A stretch of 64,000 nt of DNA from Pseudoalteromonas sp. NC201 (GCF_002850255.1 NZ_CP022522.1:3161125-3225124); one strand, 5' to 3'; positions 55,064 through 64,000 are shown, counted from the stretch's first letter. The notes: generated from the sequence alone by a model not told the origin. Made by a program: numbers and translations.

Positions 55064-55195
55064 GTCAAACCTTTTAAAATGCAAATGATAACTAGTTTCA
55101 TTTTTGCATATTAAGCACTGTATTTTGAAAAGTAAATCTCAGTTGTAACCAGATGAATCTATTTTTTGCAAAAAAAATATAAAGTATCAGAAAGC

Positions 55196-55223
55196 AAAAA
55201 ACCTCGCGATTGCGAGGTTTTTT
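55196..55223 (-). terminator. Terminator of the tRNA operon
   Basis: Arms ACCTCGC and GCGAGGT around GATT, with A and T tracts on both sides, follow tRNA-Phe in the direction of tRNA transcription. The symmetric tracts allow bidirectional action. Confidence 0.85.
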
Positions 55224-55229
55224 AAAGGA

Positions 55230-55305
55230 TGGTGCCCAGAGGCGGAATCGAACCACCGACACGAGGATTTTCAATCCTCTGCTCTACCGACTGAGCTATC
55301 TGGGC
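55230..55305 (-). tRNA. tRNA-Phe(GAA), last of the operon
   Basis: On the minus strand the 76 nt fold as tRNA-Phe: GCCCAGATAGCTCAG acceptor and D arm, anticodon loop TTGAAAA, T-arm GGTTCGATTCC, encoded CCA. Confidence 0.97.
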
Positions 55306-55384
55306 AAATTTTTTCTAGTATCTAAATCCTTAAAAGGATTTTCAATACAACTCCAAACGGCTCTACCGACTGAGCTATCTGGGC
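55306..55384 (-). repeat. 79-bp repeat unit with 5' fragment of tRNA-Phe (copy 3 in transcript order)
   Basis: On the minus strand the unit starts with the first 25 nt of tRNA-Phe (acceptor 5' strand and D arm) and continues with unrelated sequence that includes TTGAAAATCC, matching the anticodon loop, and a hairpin AAATCCTTTTAAGGATTT. It is identical to the next unit. It cannot form a tRNA because the T arm and 3' acceptor strand are missing. Confidence 0.9.
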
Positions 55385-55463
55385 AAATTTTTTCTAGTAT
55401 CTAAATCCTTAAAAGGATTTTCAATACAACTCCAAACGGCTCTACCGACTGAGCTATCTGGGC
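55385..55463 (-). repeat. 79-bp repeat unit with 5' fragment of tRNA-Phe (copy 2)
   Basis: This copy is identical to the unit at 55306-55384, showing recent duplication or active homogenisation. Confidence 0.9.
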
Positions 55464-55542
55464 AAATTTTTTCTAGTATCTAAATCCTTAAAAGGATTTT
55501 CAATACAACTCCAAACGTCTCTACCGACTGAGCTATCTGGGC
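55464..55542 (-). repeat. 79-bp repeat unit with 5' fragment of tRNA-Phe (copy 1)
   Basis: This copy differs from the other two at one base (G to T on the plus strand, next to the tRNA-derived part). It follows tRNA-Thr in the transcript. Confidence 0.9.
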
Positions 55543-55606
55543 AAATCTTTTTTATTCTCTAAATAACTAAGCTATCTAGAAAATATAGGCTTTCGCCTAA
55601 ATAAAA

Positions 55607-55682
<76 letters not shown>

Positions 55683-55694
55683 ACACTAAATTAT

Positions 55695-55770
55695 TGGTGC
55701 CCAGAGGCGGAATCGAACCACCGACACGAGGATTTTCAATCCTCTGCTCTACCGACTGAGCTATCTGGGC
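55695..55770 (-). tRNA. tRNA-Phe(GAA)
   Basis: Identical to the tRNA-Phe at 55230-55305. It is separated from tRNA-Thr by 12 bp. Confidence 0.97.
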
Positions 55771-55834
55771 AAATCTTTTTTAGTATCTAAATAACTAAGC
55801 TATCTAGAAAACACAGGCTGACGCCTAAATTAAA

Positions 55835-55910
<76 letters not shown>

Positions 55911-55973
55911 ACACTAATTCGTGTACCATGCAGTTTCTGCATGCACCACATTGCTAATGCAATGATTTTAATT

Positions 55974-56049
55974 TGGTGCCCAGAGGCGGAATCGAACCAC
56001 CGACACGAGGATTTTCAATCCTCTGCTCTACCGACTGAGCTATCTGGGC
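55974..56049 (-). tRNA. tRNA-Phe(GAA), first of the operon
   Basis: Third identical tRNA-Phe copy, nearest to the promoter; encoded CCA is present. Confidence 0.97.
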
Positions 56050-56058
56050 GTGCGGCGT

Positions 56059-56087
56059 ATTAAACGGGTTTTGCGGTTCTAAGTCAA
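56059..56087 (-). promoter_or_regulatory. Promoter of the Phe-Thr tRNA operon
   Basis: On the minus strand TTGACT (56082-56087) and TTTAAT (56059-56064) are 17 bp apart, followed by a GC-rich discriminator (ACGCCGCACG), as in stringently controlled tRNA promoters. The first tRNA starts 9 bp after the -10. Confidence 0.8.
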
Positions 56088-56923
56088 CCCTTTTTTTAAA
56101 TACATTTATCGTTTGCACAGTTTTCAGACAAAGCGGTTAAAATACCGCTTTTTCGATGGAAAAACACTCGACTAGCTATGTTTTACGGTATTTAACGACT
56201 TTTATCTTTGAGTAAGGCAAACGACTCTAGACCTATAATAAAGAGAAAGCCAGCTCTTGAGGCTTATATACCTATAAAGGAGTGAAACAAACAAGAAGGT
56301 ATGTGCTTTTGCTGTTCTGATACCACAGTTAGACGACACTTATTCACTCTTTTTGATTCTCGTCTTTATAGCACGTCTCCTGTTTCACGCCGCGCTTCGT
56401 TTTAATGTCGCGAAAGTTTCATTACGAACACCTTATTCATACCAAATTTGAAGCAACTAACGAGACTGTCTTTCAAGAAAATCGAAGCTACAGAGACTTA
56501 TCTTATCAATCCCCAAGGACTCCCCCCTGATTGTAAAACGAATTTACACGGCAATATAGCAAGGTAACATGTAAGCCATTCGTTTACCGCAGCTCTAGTT
56601 CACCTAAATTACCTATACCTCACTTGGCGAGCAATATTGTCTCTGAACTAAAGTTGATATTAGCCTGCGTAATTACCGTCATGGACACTTATCATTTAAC
56701 AAAAGCATTAAGTAGAATTTAATTTTTATTAAAGCTTACTGCTTTGCACATCGCAGGCGTAGTGAAAATTATCGAGATAACAACCTGATTATTTTAAGAT
56801 TTAAAACAATCAGATAATCTTAGGCTATTGCCACTATTGATTGAAAAACGAGAGGTAAAAACTTGCCGAAGGTGATAGGATTGCTACAACTAATAAGTAT
56901 AAATAATTCTTTCGGGATTAAGC
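56088..56923. other. Long intergenic region between tRNA operon and hybrid kinase gene
   Basis: These 836 bp hold a plus-strand terminator-like hairpin at 56130-56155 (AAAGCGGT / ACCGCTTT then TTCG) with no visible gene before it, and AT-rich DNA leading to the kinase. A 12-codon frame (GTG at ~56284, MKQTRRYVLLLF) behind AAGGA is too short to call. No other RNA or gene is apparent. Confidence 0.4.
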
Positions 56924-59806
56924 ATGCCAAATAGCGCGAACACCAATGCAAATGGACGGATACTTTTTTTATTTATCGCAATATTGATTGTTGGACTATG
57001 CAGCGCCGTAGGTGCTTACCTACTGCCAAAGCAGGCTGACGTCCCTACCGCACCAACCGTGAATCTGCAGCAGCAAGCAACAACAGTTGCAACTCCCCTT
57101 GCTAAGGTGGTCACACAACACGGTTTTGACAGTGCCAAGCAAATTGTATCCGCATTATTAGCTTCTAACGAGCATTTGGGCGCCTATTTGTATGTCAATA
57201 CAGGGATGGGGCAACCAAACCTGGTATTTCAACAAAGTGCAGGTGAGCAAATCACTGCATTGAATCGTGAAGAGTCTTATAACAAAGACACAATGCAGGT
57301 TTACCACATGCCACTGCTACTAGATGAGCAAAACGTCGGTGAACTCATTTTGACCTATACGCCACCCGTAGCAGCTGCGTCATCGAGCGACCCATTCATT
57401 GCTTATGTATTACTCGCTGCTGCTATTATTAGTGCCTTGATGATCGTTGTCATTGCAGCACGTCGGCTTTCTGGCGCATCAAGCAACGATACTGAAGAAC
57501 TCATCGCAGAAATCAATCACCTAACGATGGATAAAAACTACAAGTCGACGGTTGGTACTTATTATAGTGGCGGTCTGGCTGAGGTTGCTGAAGCGATAAA
57601 TGCACTGTTAAAGCAAGTACAGTCATCCATAGAGTCCGATCAAGCAACGCAAAACGAGTTAAAACAGCTTCAAGAAAGTCTCGAAACTGAAGTTCAAGCC
57701 CGCACGCTGGCGCTGGAAAAAGCGATTTTAAATGCGGAGCGTGCAAGTGATGCCAAAACCACTTTCTTAGCCACTATGAGCCATGAGATCCGCACACCAA
57801 TGAACGGCGTCATTGGTACCATTGATTTACTGCGCCAAACCGATCTTGACGGTGCTCAACACCGCCTCACCACGATTATTCGCGACTCGGCATTTTCTTT
57901 ACTTGGTATTCTTGATGATATTCTCGACTTTTCTAAAATTGAGGCAGGTAAATTACGTATAGACAATAGTGCTTTCTCGGTGGCTGAAACCACAGAGGAA
58001 GTCGCACGTGTGCTTTCATCAGTAGCGAAAAAGCGTAAATTAGACTTACAGCTGTTTGTTGCTCCTGACATTCCAACAAATTTAGTTGGTGACACAGTTC
58101 GCGTTAGGCAAGTACTTTATAACCTTTGCAGTAATGCCATTAAATTCACGACTACAGACGACTCAACCCAAGGTTATGTAAAAATCTCCGTTGAAGTTGC
58201 ACAAAACACCTCGGAGCATTACACCCTACGCTTTACCGTCACTGACAATGGTAAAGGCATGACAAAAGCTCAGTTGAGAGAAATTTTTAATCCGTTTATT
58301 CAAGCTGAAGGCTCTATCACCCGAGAATTTGGCGGTACAGGACTTGGCCTTTCTATTTGTAAAAGTTTAATCGAACTCATGCTAGGTAGTATCCATGTTA
58401 ACTCAGATATTGGCATGGGAAGCGAGTTTGTTGTGGAATTACCATTTAGTGTGGATGGCAAAGTTAATTACGTAAACAAACAAATGTTAAACGGTCGCAC
58501 TGTTGCTCTGCTCACCCCAAATAATGAGAGACGCACCATTTTAAATCGCTACCTTTCATTTATGGGTGCGAACGTGATTACTATTGATGAAAGCGAGATA
58601 GCCGAACACCAACACGAGGACAAATTGATTTGGGTGTTAGACGGTTTAGACGGCATGGATAAAGTCAATGAAGAGCTAAGAACCGTAGTCTACTCGCTTG
58701 AGAAAAACGAACAGCAAGTTGTTGTCTTAAGTAAAATGGACGAAGCAGCGCTTAATCACAAAAATATTTTCTATCTCAATGCATCACCGTTGTGTAAGTC
58801 TAGCTTTATGACGGCTATCTTGGTCGCTGCCGGTTTGCATAAACCAAAGGAAATTAAACCTTCTCGCACCATCAACGACTTTTTAAGCGTTGATGAAGCC
58901 AGAGCAACCAACAAGCTGGTGTTGTTAGTTGAAGATAACGTATTAAATCAGCAAGTGCTGACCGACCAATTACACCTGTTAGGCTATGGTGTCGAGGTTG
59001 CAGAAAATGGTGAGGAAGGCTTAGAACTTTGGAAAAAAGAGCACTTCCCAATCGTACTAACTGATTTACATATGCCTAAGATGTCAGGCTACGACATGGT
59101 AAAACATATTAGAGACTATGTAGAAACTGCAACCGATACCATTGAGCAACCATACATCATTGCCGTGACAGCTAATGCACTAAAAGGTGAAAGAGAACGT
59201 TGTGAGGCGGGTGGTATGAATGACTATATCACCAAACCAGTAGAGTTAAATGTACTAGAAGCAACGCTTAATAAGTGTATAGAAAGCTTACCAAAAACAC
59301 AGCAACCACGACAAAGTACTGAGCCATCAGCTGTCGCACCAGTAGCCGTTAGCCAAGTACAGGCAGGATCAGAACAAACGTCCGAGTTAGAGCCAGTTGT
59401 TGATGAGGCTATCGTTGTAGAGTCTGAAATTATTGAAGCTGAGGCCAGCGAACCAGCTCCCGCTATCAATATGGACATGCTCAACAAGTATGTGAACCAT
59501 GATGAAGCGAAACGAAATCGCTTTTTCCGAATGTACTTAGAACAAAGTAGCCAGTTAACACGAGATGTAAATGGTGCGGTGATCACGATGAGCCAAGAGG
59601 AAATCATTGAAGCTTGTCATCAACTTAAGTCCATCTCCAAAACTATCGGTGCCGAAAAAGTAGCAGAAACTGCCATAGAGTTTGAGACTTTGTGTAAGGA
59701 AGGCACGCTGACCACCGATCAGCTGATCCAAATGCGTGATAAATTGGAGCAGGACTTTTTAGCTGCAACCGAGTTTATTCAACAATATTTGAGTCAAGAA
59801 GCGTAA
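56924..59806 (+). CDS. Hybrid histidine kinase with pseudo-receiver, receiver and HPt
   Basis: The 960-residue kinase has membrane helices at ~12-35 and ~155-180 around a periplasmic domain, a HAMP-like linker and coiled coil, HisKA with the acceptor His near 287 (TMSHEIRTPMNGVIG), HATPase (NLCSNAIKF, DNGKGM, GTGLGLSICKSLIE), a degenerate receiver-like domain (~525-645) that lacks a recognisable phospho-acceptor pattern, a true receiver with Asp near 713 (VLTDLHMPKMSG), and a C-terminal HPt with His near 898 (ACHQLKSISKTIG). This is the BarA/TorS style of phosphorelay. Its partner regulator is not in the window. Confidence 0.92.
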   Translation: MPNSANTNANGRILFLFIAILIVGLCSAVGAYLLPKQADVPTAPTVNLQQQATTVATPLAKVVTQHGFDSAKQIVSALLASNEHLGAYLYVNTGMGQPNLVFQQSAGEQITALNREESYNKDTMQVYHMPLLLDEQNVGELILTYTPPVAAASSSDPFIAYVLLAAAIISALMIVVIAARRLSGASSNDTEELIAEINHLTMDKNYKSTVGTYYSGGLAEVAEAINALLKQVQSSIESDQATQNELKQLQESLETEVQARTLALEKAILNAERASDAKTTFLATMSHEIRTPMNGVIGTIDLLRQTDLDGAQHRLTTIIRDSAFSLLGILDDILDFSKIEAGKLRIDNSAFSVAETTEEVARVLSSVAKKRKLDLQLFVAPDIPTNLVGDTVRVRQVLYNLCSNAIKFTTTDDSTQGYVKISVEVAQNTSEHYTLRFTVTDNGKGMTKAQLREIFNPFIQAEGSITREFGGTGLGLSICKSLIELMLGSIHVNSDIGMGSEFVVELPFSVDGKVNYVNKQMLNGRTVALLTPNNERRTILNRYLSFMGANVITIDESEIAEHQHEDKLIWVLDGLDGMDKVNEELRTVVYSLEKNEQQVVVLSKMDEAALNHKNIFYLNASPLCKSSFMTAILVAAGLHKPKEIKPSRTINDFLSVDEARATNKLVLLVEDNVLNQQVLTDQLHLLGYGVEVAENGEEGLELWKKEHFPIVLTDLHMPKMSGYDMVKHIRDYVETATDTIEQPYIIAVTANALKGERERCEAGGMNDYITKPVELNVLEATLNKCIESLPKTQQPRQSTEPSAVAPVAVSQVQAGSEQTSELEPVVDEAIVVESEIIEAEASEPAPAINMDMLNKYVNHDEAKRNRFFRMYLEQSSQLTRDVNGAVITMSQEEIIEACHQLKSISKTIGAEKVAETAIEFETLCKEGTLTTDQLIQMRDKLEQDFLAATEFIQQYLSQEA

Positions 59807-60407
59807 TGATATGGGGCTGGGGTAGCACTGCCCCCACAAATCTTATCGCTAATTGGTTGGAAGCGTTTTTCTCGACTAGGTAAAGATAAATGGATCGCAG
59901 GGACAACCTGCTCCCACACCTGCAACAAATGGTAAATATCAGCGATAAAAAGATACATAACCTTAATGGTTACGCCATTCATTGAGATATAACCGCCACC
60001 TAAAAGAATGATCCTCCCCTGAATCACTGACCGCATTTTATGCGCTTTCTGACTCCAAACACTTCCCCTATTAATTCTCACTGAGTATACTGACGCACTT
60101 TTTTAAATTAGTTAGTCGTTACATACAACAAACGCTAGTTGAAATAGGTACTGGTCACCCGTTCAAAAAAAGTACAGGCATGCCTGAGCTCATACAAGCA
60201 AATATCTGATTGAGATTTTTACTCGGTGACTCGATGAGCAATGCCAATCTGCATTGAAAAGTGTTCTATTTACCGCGCATCGCTTCAAACGTTGCATGTT
60301 AAGTACATGGCTCATTATTCAGTGTTGATTGAAAAACATTAGATGCAATAACGCATCCTTTATAAAAATGGCCAGATACAACACATTGATTAGATTAGGA
60401 AGTACAT
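59807..60407. other. Intergenic region upstream of the POT transporter
   Basis: The 601 bp contain one minus-strand frame of 95 residues (59794-60081) that overlaps the kinase end and shows no family or Shine-Dalgarno support, so I do not call it. CAGGCATGCCTG (60173-60184) is a short palindrome of unknown meaning. The transporter promoter should lie near its 3' end. Confidence 0.4.
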
Positions 60408-61844
60408 ATGAATTCAGTTCCGAAGGCCGGAGAATTTCTGGGTCACCCTAAAGGCCTCTTCTTATTATTTGGTACCGAAATGTGGGAGCGCTTTGGCTAC
60501 TACGGTATGCGTGCCATCTTAGTTCTTTATCTTGTAGCACAAGTTCAAAATGGTGGCTTCGGTTGGAGCAATGCCGACGCACTAAGCCTTTACGGCACAT
60601 TTACGATGGCCGTTTATCTCACCCCACTGTTTGGTGGTTGGCTTGCAGATAACGTATTAGGTCAGCGCAAAGCCATCATTATTGGTGGTATTTTAATGGC
60701 TACAGGCCATTTTATTATGGGTATTCCTCACAGCGTTGTGGCAGGACAAGAAGTAAATGTCTTCTACCTTGGTTTAGCACTGCTTTGTTTAGGTAATGGC
60801 TTATTCAAGCCAAACATCTCAACAATGGTTGGTGATCTATATCAAGAAGGTGATAAGCGCCGTGACGGTGCATTTACTATCTTCTATATGGGTATCAACT
60901 TAGGTGGTGCATTAGGTCCACTTGTTGCGGGTTATGTAGCAGCAGTCGTTAACTGGCAGGCAGGCTTTATCGCAGCCGGTGTTGGTATGATCATTTCTGT
61001 GGTTATGCAGCTTATCTTAAGCCAGAAATACCTTGGCGATATCGGTAAAGTACCTTCGGCTAAACTTTCTCAGCAGATGTCTGACTCACAGACTAAAGAA
61101 CCGCTTACGAAGAAAGAAAAAGATCGTATCCGTGTTATTTTCACCATGAGTGTTTTCTCAATTATCTTCTGGATGGGTTTCGAGCAGGCTGGTGGTCTGA
61201 TGAACCTATTCGCAAACGACTATACCAACCGTATGTTTATGGGCTTTGAGATCCCGGCTTCTTGGTTCCAGTCGCTTAACTCTATCTTCATCATTGTATT
61301 TGCGCCATTAGTAGCGATGATCTGGTTAAAGCTAGATAACAAAGAACCGAACTCTCCAGTGAAATTCGCAATTGGTCTGGTGTTCTTAGCACTTGGTTTC
61401 TTAACCATGATGCTTGCGCTTGCAACAGAAGGTGGTGAAGCGGGTGGCACACTTCAGATCAGCATGATTTGGTTAGTGTTGTTCTACATGTTCCACACAC
61501 TTGGTGAACTATGTTTATCACCAATCGGTCTTTCTATGGTAAGTAAACTGGCACCGCTACGTTTAGCATCACTGCTAATGGGTATTTGGTTCCTATGTAC
61601 GGCTGTTGCAAACAAGCTTGCAGGTCTTGTTGGCTCTTTCATCGGTGAAGGCCAAGAAGCAATGGAAAATGCGATGAGCATCTTCATTGGTTTAGGCGGC
61701 GTAGCCTTGCTGTCTGCTGTGTTAATGTATCTATTAAGCAACAAGCTTGTAGATTGGATGCACGGCGCTGAGGGCAAGCACGAGCCTCATACACAAGAGC
61801 ATTACCTAGCGGAAGAACTAGAAGTATCCGCTGAGAAGCAATAA
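60408..61844 (+). CDS. POT-family proton-dependent oligopeptide transporter
   Basis: The 478-residue transporter of the peptide/proton symporter family (DtpA/DtpB-like) has the ExxERFxYY motif (EMWERFGYYGMRAILVLYL), the GGWLADNVLGQRKAI loop, the FYMGINLGGALGPL block and helix-rich C-terminal half with FHTLGELCLSPIGLSM. It imports di- and tripeptides at the inner membrane. The start follows AGGAAGTACAT. A strong hairpin follows the stop. It is monocistronic. Confidence 0.93.
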   Translation: MNSVPKAGEFLGHPKGLFLLFGTEMWERFGYYGMRAILVLYLVAQVQNGGFGWSNADALSLYGTFTMAVYLTPLFGGWLADNVLGQRKAIIIGGILMATGHFIMGIPHSVVAGQEVNVFYLGLALLCLGNGLFKPNISTMVGDLYQEGDKRRDGAFTIFYMGINLGGALGPLVAGYVAAVVNWQAGFIAAGVGMIISVVMQLILSQKYLGDIGKVPSAKLSQQMSDSQTKEPLTKKEKDRIRVIFTMSVFSIIFWMGFEQAGGLMNLFANDYTNRMFMGFEIPASWFQSLNSIFIIVFAPLVAMIWLKLDNKEPNSPVKFAIGLVFLALGFLTMMLALATEGGEAGGTLQISMIWLVLFYMFHTLGELCLSPIGLSMVSKLAPLRLASLLMGIWFLCTAVANKLAGLVGSFIGEGQEAMENAMSIFIGLGGVALLSAVLMYLLSNKLVDWMHGAEGKHEPHTQEHYLAEELEVSAEKQ

Positions 61845-61852
61845 TATTTGCC

Positions 61853-61881
61853 GTAAACCACGCTGATTTAGCGTGGTTTAC
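61853..61881 (+). terminator. Hairpin after the POT transporter gene
   Basis: A perfect 12-bp stem (GTAAACCACGCT / AGCGTGGTTTAC, loop GATTT) lies 8 bp after the stop. No T tract follows, so it may also act by protecting the mRNA end. Confidence 0.6.
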
Positions 61882-62134
61882 CTCTCCCACAACAGCCAAG
61901 TGTAAAGCCTTGAATACACTTAGCATCATTTCCCCTCTCAATTTAGTCGTGTGATAAAAATCCTCCCTCTCATATAACTCACCAATCAAAAACATAAAAA
62001 GCAAATAAAATCAAAATAATACAAAAACAAAGTTACAAAATACCCCACAAAACTCCTTGCTGTTTTTAGTCAAAATTCAAGCAAAAATAATTATCGTCAC
62101 GCCTGTGTCAATTTTGTGTCTTTTACATGGCAAT

Positions 62135-62152
62135 TGTGCAACTAAATTTACA
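62135..62152 (+). promoter_or_regulatory. Putative TyrR box upstream of hpd
   Basis: TGTGCA-N6-TTTACA matches the TyrR box TGTAAA-N6-TTTACA at 10 of 12 positions and lies about 110 bp before the hpd start, where an aromatic-amino-acid regulator would be expected. Confidence 0.55.
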
Positions 62153-62263
62153 AAGTCTCATACTGCTATTTACTGCCTCTAGCTTCCCCTTTGCAGTAAT
62201 TTGATTAATCATCCAGTCATAAATACTAACAAGTCACCCAGTGCTTAATACGGGAGTAAAACA

Positions 62264-63310
62264 ATGAGTGAAGTAAATAATCCACTAGGCCTAGTCGGCA
62301 TCGAGTTTACAGAATATGCAACACCAGACGCTGATTACATGGATAAGGTATTCACTGACTTTGGATTCTCAAAACTAAAGAAATTTAAAGATAAAGATAT
62401 CGTTTACTACAACCAGCACGATATTCACTTTTTGTTGAATAACGAGCGTGAAGGCTTCTCAGCACAGTTTGCTAAAAGTCACGGCCCGGCTATTTGTTCT
62501 ATGGGCTGGCGTGTAGAAAATGCGCAAAAGGCGTTTGAAACCGCAGTTGAGCGTGGTGCAAAACCTGCGACTGATTCAACACACAAAGACTTACCATACC
62601 CAGCGATTTACGGTATCGGCGATAGCCTTATCTATTTCATCGAAAACTTTGGCGATAAAGGGTCAATCTACGAGCAAGACTTCGTTGACCTAGAAGAGCA
62701 AAAGGTTGTTGAAGACAAAGGCTTTAAGCGCATCGATCACCTAACAAACAATGTTTACAAAGGGACGATGGAAACTTGGGCTAACTTCTATAAAGACGTA
62801 TTTGGCTTTACAGAAGTTCGTTACTTTGACATCAAAGGTCAAAAAACGGCGCTGCTTTCTTATGCACTTAAGTCACCATGTGGCACCTTCTCTATTCCAA
62901 TCAACGAAGGTAAAGACGACAACAACAACCAAATCGATGAGTACTTAGATGAGTACAATGGTCCAGGTGTTCAGCATTTAGCATTTTTGACTGACGACTT
63001 GGTTAGTTCACTAGATAAACTAGACAAGAGCACTATTGCTACCTTAGATATCGTAGATCACTACTACGACACTATCTTTGACCGTGTGCCTTGGGTTAAA
63101 GAAGATAAAGAAAAGATCAAGCAGCACCAAATCCTAGTAGATAGCCAAAGCGAAGACTGCTACCTACTACAGATCTTCACTAAAAACCTGTTTGGCCCAA
63201 TCTTCATCGAAATGATCCAACGTGTTGACGATGGCGGCTTTGGTGAAGGTAACTTCCAAGCGTTATTCGAGTCAATTGAACGCGACCAAGAGCGCCGTGG
63301 TGTAATCTAA
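62264..63310 (+). CDS. hpd: 4-hydroxyphenylpyruvate dioxygenase
   Basis: HPPD converts 4-hydroxyphenylpyruvate to homogentisate, the second step of tyrosine breakdown. The 348 residues match bacterial members. The three iron ligands are present: His159 (RIDHLTNNV), His238 (GVQHLAFLTDD) and Glu316 (GPIFIEMIQR). N-terminal LGLVGIEFTEYATPD and GFGEGNFQALFESIERDQ near the C terminus complete the family pattern. Start is ATG with a GGGAG site upstream. A terminator separates it from fahA. Confidence 0.95.
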   Translation: MSEVNNPLGLVGIEFTEYATPDADYMDKVFTDFGFSKLKKFKDKDIVYYNQHDIHFLLNNEREGFSAQFAKSHGPAICSMGWRVENAQKAFETAVERGAKPATDSTHKDLPYPAIYGIGDSLIYFIENFGDKGSIYEQDFVDLEEQKVVEDKGFKRIDHLTNNVYKGTMETWANFYKDVFGFTEVRYFDIKGQKTALLSYALKSPCGTFSIPINEGKDDNNNQIDEYLDEYNGPGVQHLAFLTDDLVSSLDKLDKSTIATLDIVDHYYDTIFDRVPWVKEDKEKIKQHQILVDSQSEDCYLLQIFTKNLFGPIFIEMIQRVDDGGFGEGNFQALFESIERDQERRGVI

Positions 63311-63330
63311 ACACACACATCAAATTAATA

Positions 63331-63358
63331 AAAAAGCAGCTAGCGATAGCTGCTTTTT
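63331..63358 (+). terminator. Terminator after hpd
   Basis: AAAAAGCAGCT and AGCTGCTTTTT pair around AGCGAT, with a T tract, 20 bp after the hpd stop. Confidence 0.8.
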
Positions 63359-63442
63359 GTGGTTTATCAAATTGCTATTACGACTTGAGTTTTTCACTTT
63401 TGACCATAACTCAAGTTGAAAGCCAAAATTAAAGGAAAGGCA

Positions 63443-64000
63443 ATGTCTCAAATTAATGAAACACACGACATCCAATTAACAAGTTGGGTAGCTAGTGCGA
63501 ATGCGACTGGAACTGATTTCCCTATTCAAAACTTACCTTTTGCAGTATTCCGTCGTAAGAACAGTAACGAAGAATTTCGTGGCGGTGTTGCGATTGGCGA
63601 TCAAGTACTAGACCTTGGCGCAGTTGTTGACGCTAACCTATTTTCAGGTGACGCTGCAGAGGCCGCCGAAGCTGCAAATGCCCCAGCATTAAATGAATTT
63701 ATGGGAATGGGCCAGCAGTACTGGTCAGCACTTCGACTTGCCCTGTCTCGTGCATTACGTGAAGGTTCTGAGCTGCAATCAAGCCTTGAAGGTGCATTGG
63801 TTGCACAGGATGACGTAGAATACGCTCTACCTTGCCACATTGGCGATTACACTGACTTTTATACCTCAATCTACCATGCAACAGCGGTAGGTAGCCTGTT
63901 CCGTCCTGATAACCCGCTGCTACCAAACTACAAGTGGGTACCAATCGGTTACCATGGCCGTGCATCGTCTATTGATGTATCAGGTCAAACTTTCCCTCGC
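63443..64000 (+). CDS. fahA: Fumarylacetoacetase, 3' end cut by window
   Basis: FahA splits fumarylacetoacetate to fumarate and acetoacetate, the last step of tyrosine catabolism. The 186 visible codons (from ATG at 63443, behind AAAGGAAAGG) cover the N-terminal SH3-like domain (FPIQNLPFAVFRR, GVAIGDQVLDLGAVV) and the start of the catalytic domain (IGDYTDFYTSIYHATAVGSLFR, shown in part: YTDFYTSIYHATAVG, with the metal-binding Asp and catalytic His) followed by the GYHGRASSI block. This matches the full-length (about 430 residue) FahA type. The gene runs off the window. It lies directly after hpd but beyond a terminator, so it may have its own promoter. Confidence 0.93.
   Translation, partial: MSQINETHDIQLTSWVASANATGTDFPIQNLPFAVFRRKNSNEEFRGGVAIGDQVLDLGAVVDANLFSGDAAEAAEAANAPALNEFMGMGQQYWSALRLALSRALREGSELQSSLEGALVAQDDVEYALPCHIGDYTDFYTSIYHATAVGSLFRPDNPLLPNYKWVPIGYHGRASSIDVSGQTFPR

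Noticed and set aside
55210..55404. A 64-residue open frame
   Set aside because: It is formed by the antisense of tRNA-Phe and its truncated repeat.
55306..55542. CRISPR array or attachment-site remnants of a tRNA-borne integrated element
   Set aside because: Units are direct tandem copies without spacers, and no integrase or phage gene is present; the tRNA-derived part is the 5' end, whereas integration usually duplicates the 3' end.
56284..56322. A 12-codon leader-peptide-like frame (MKQTRRYVLLLF)
   Set aside because: It has an AAGGA-like site but is too short, with no regulated gene or attenuator behind it.
59794..60081. A 95-residue minus-strand open frame
   Set aside because: It overlaps the end of the hybrid kinase gene and shows no recognisable domain, signal or ribosome site.

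Overview
The window looks like chromosomal DNA of a marine gammaproteobacterium of the Alteromonadales, most like Pseudoalteromonas. This rests on family-level resemblance read from the translations (SerA, Mdh, ArgR, RapA, RluA, TcyP, FieF, CysZ, HPPD, CpxRA), on recognisable gammaproteobacterial 6S and CsrB-type RNAs, and on the number of two-component and TonB-linked systems. No database search was run. Both ends cut a gene: serA on the left and fahA on the right.

Layout. 1-2.8 kb: serA (partial), mdh and argR, housekeeping. 3.2-11.7 kb: a three-gene cassette of an NfeD/YqiJ-like membrane protein, a long YqiK-type flotillin and an 1832-residue AAA+ coiled-coil ATPase. 11.8-16.4 kb: a probable Fur-controlled ferric-iron ABC importer (fbpABC) followed in the same operon by a DyP-family protein lacking both distal catalytic residues. 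16.5-17.3 kb: a long CsrB-type regulatory RNA with an upstream GacA/UvrY palindrome. 17.4-23.3 kb: tapT, an acetyltransferase, an acyltransferase, a metal-efflux permease with a Cys/His-rich insert and its ZntR-like regulator, a hydroxypyruvate reductase-like dehydrogenase and a DUF3192 lipoprotein. 23.4-28.0 kb: a hybrid histidine kinase paired with a response regulator whose GGDEF motif is lost. 28.1-33.4 kb: phoH, rapA, rluA. 33.6-34.2 kb: 6S RNA and ten 24-bp hairpin repeats. 34.4-39.5 kb: a cystine symporter, a canonical bacteriophytochrome with a single-domain response regulator, yacG and a small HTH protein.

39.8-48.6 kb: a cpxP-like gene divergent from cpxRA-pldB, then fieF, trmL, a CBS-domain protein, cysZ and a glycerophosphodiesterase lipoprotein. 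48.6-55.1 kb: an iron-type outer-membrane uptake module (TonB-dependent receptor, DUF3649, PepSY-TM reductase-like protein, DUF3325) directly downstream of an OmpR-type two-component pair, the arrangement of PfeR-PfeS-PfeA in Pseudomonas. 55.2-56.1 kb: a tRNA operon Phe-Thr-Phe-Thr-Phe with three 79-bp repeats, each carrying the 5' third of tRNA-Phe. 56.9-64.0 kb: a second hybrid kinase with a degenerate receiver, a POT peptide transporter, and tyrosine catabolism (hpd, fahA) with a likely TyrR box.

The window is mostly ordinary core genome with no phage, integrase, transposase or CRISPR. The items most worth a second look are the DyP homologue without its catalytic Asp and Arg, the flotillin/giant-ATPase cassette, the tRNA-fragment repeats inside a tRNA operon, the unusually long two-lobed CsrB-type RNA and the hairpin minisatellite after 6S RNA.
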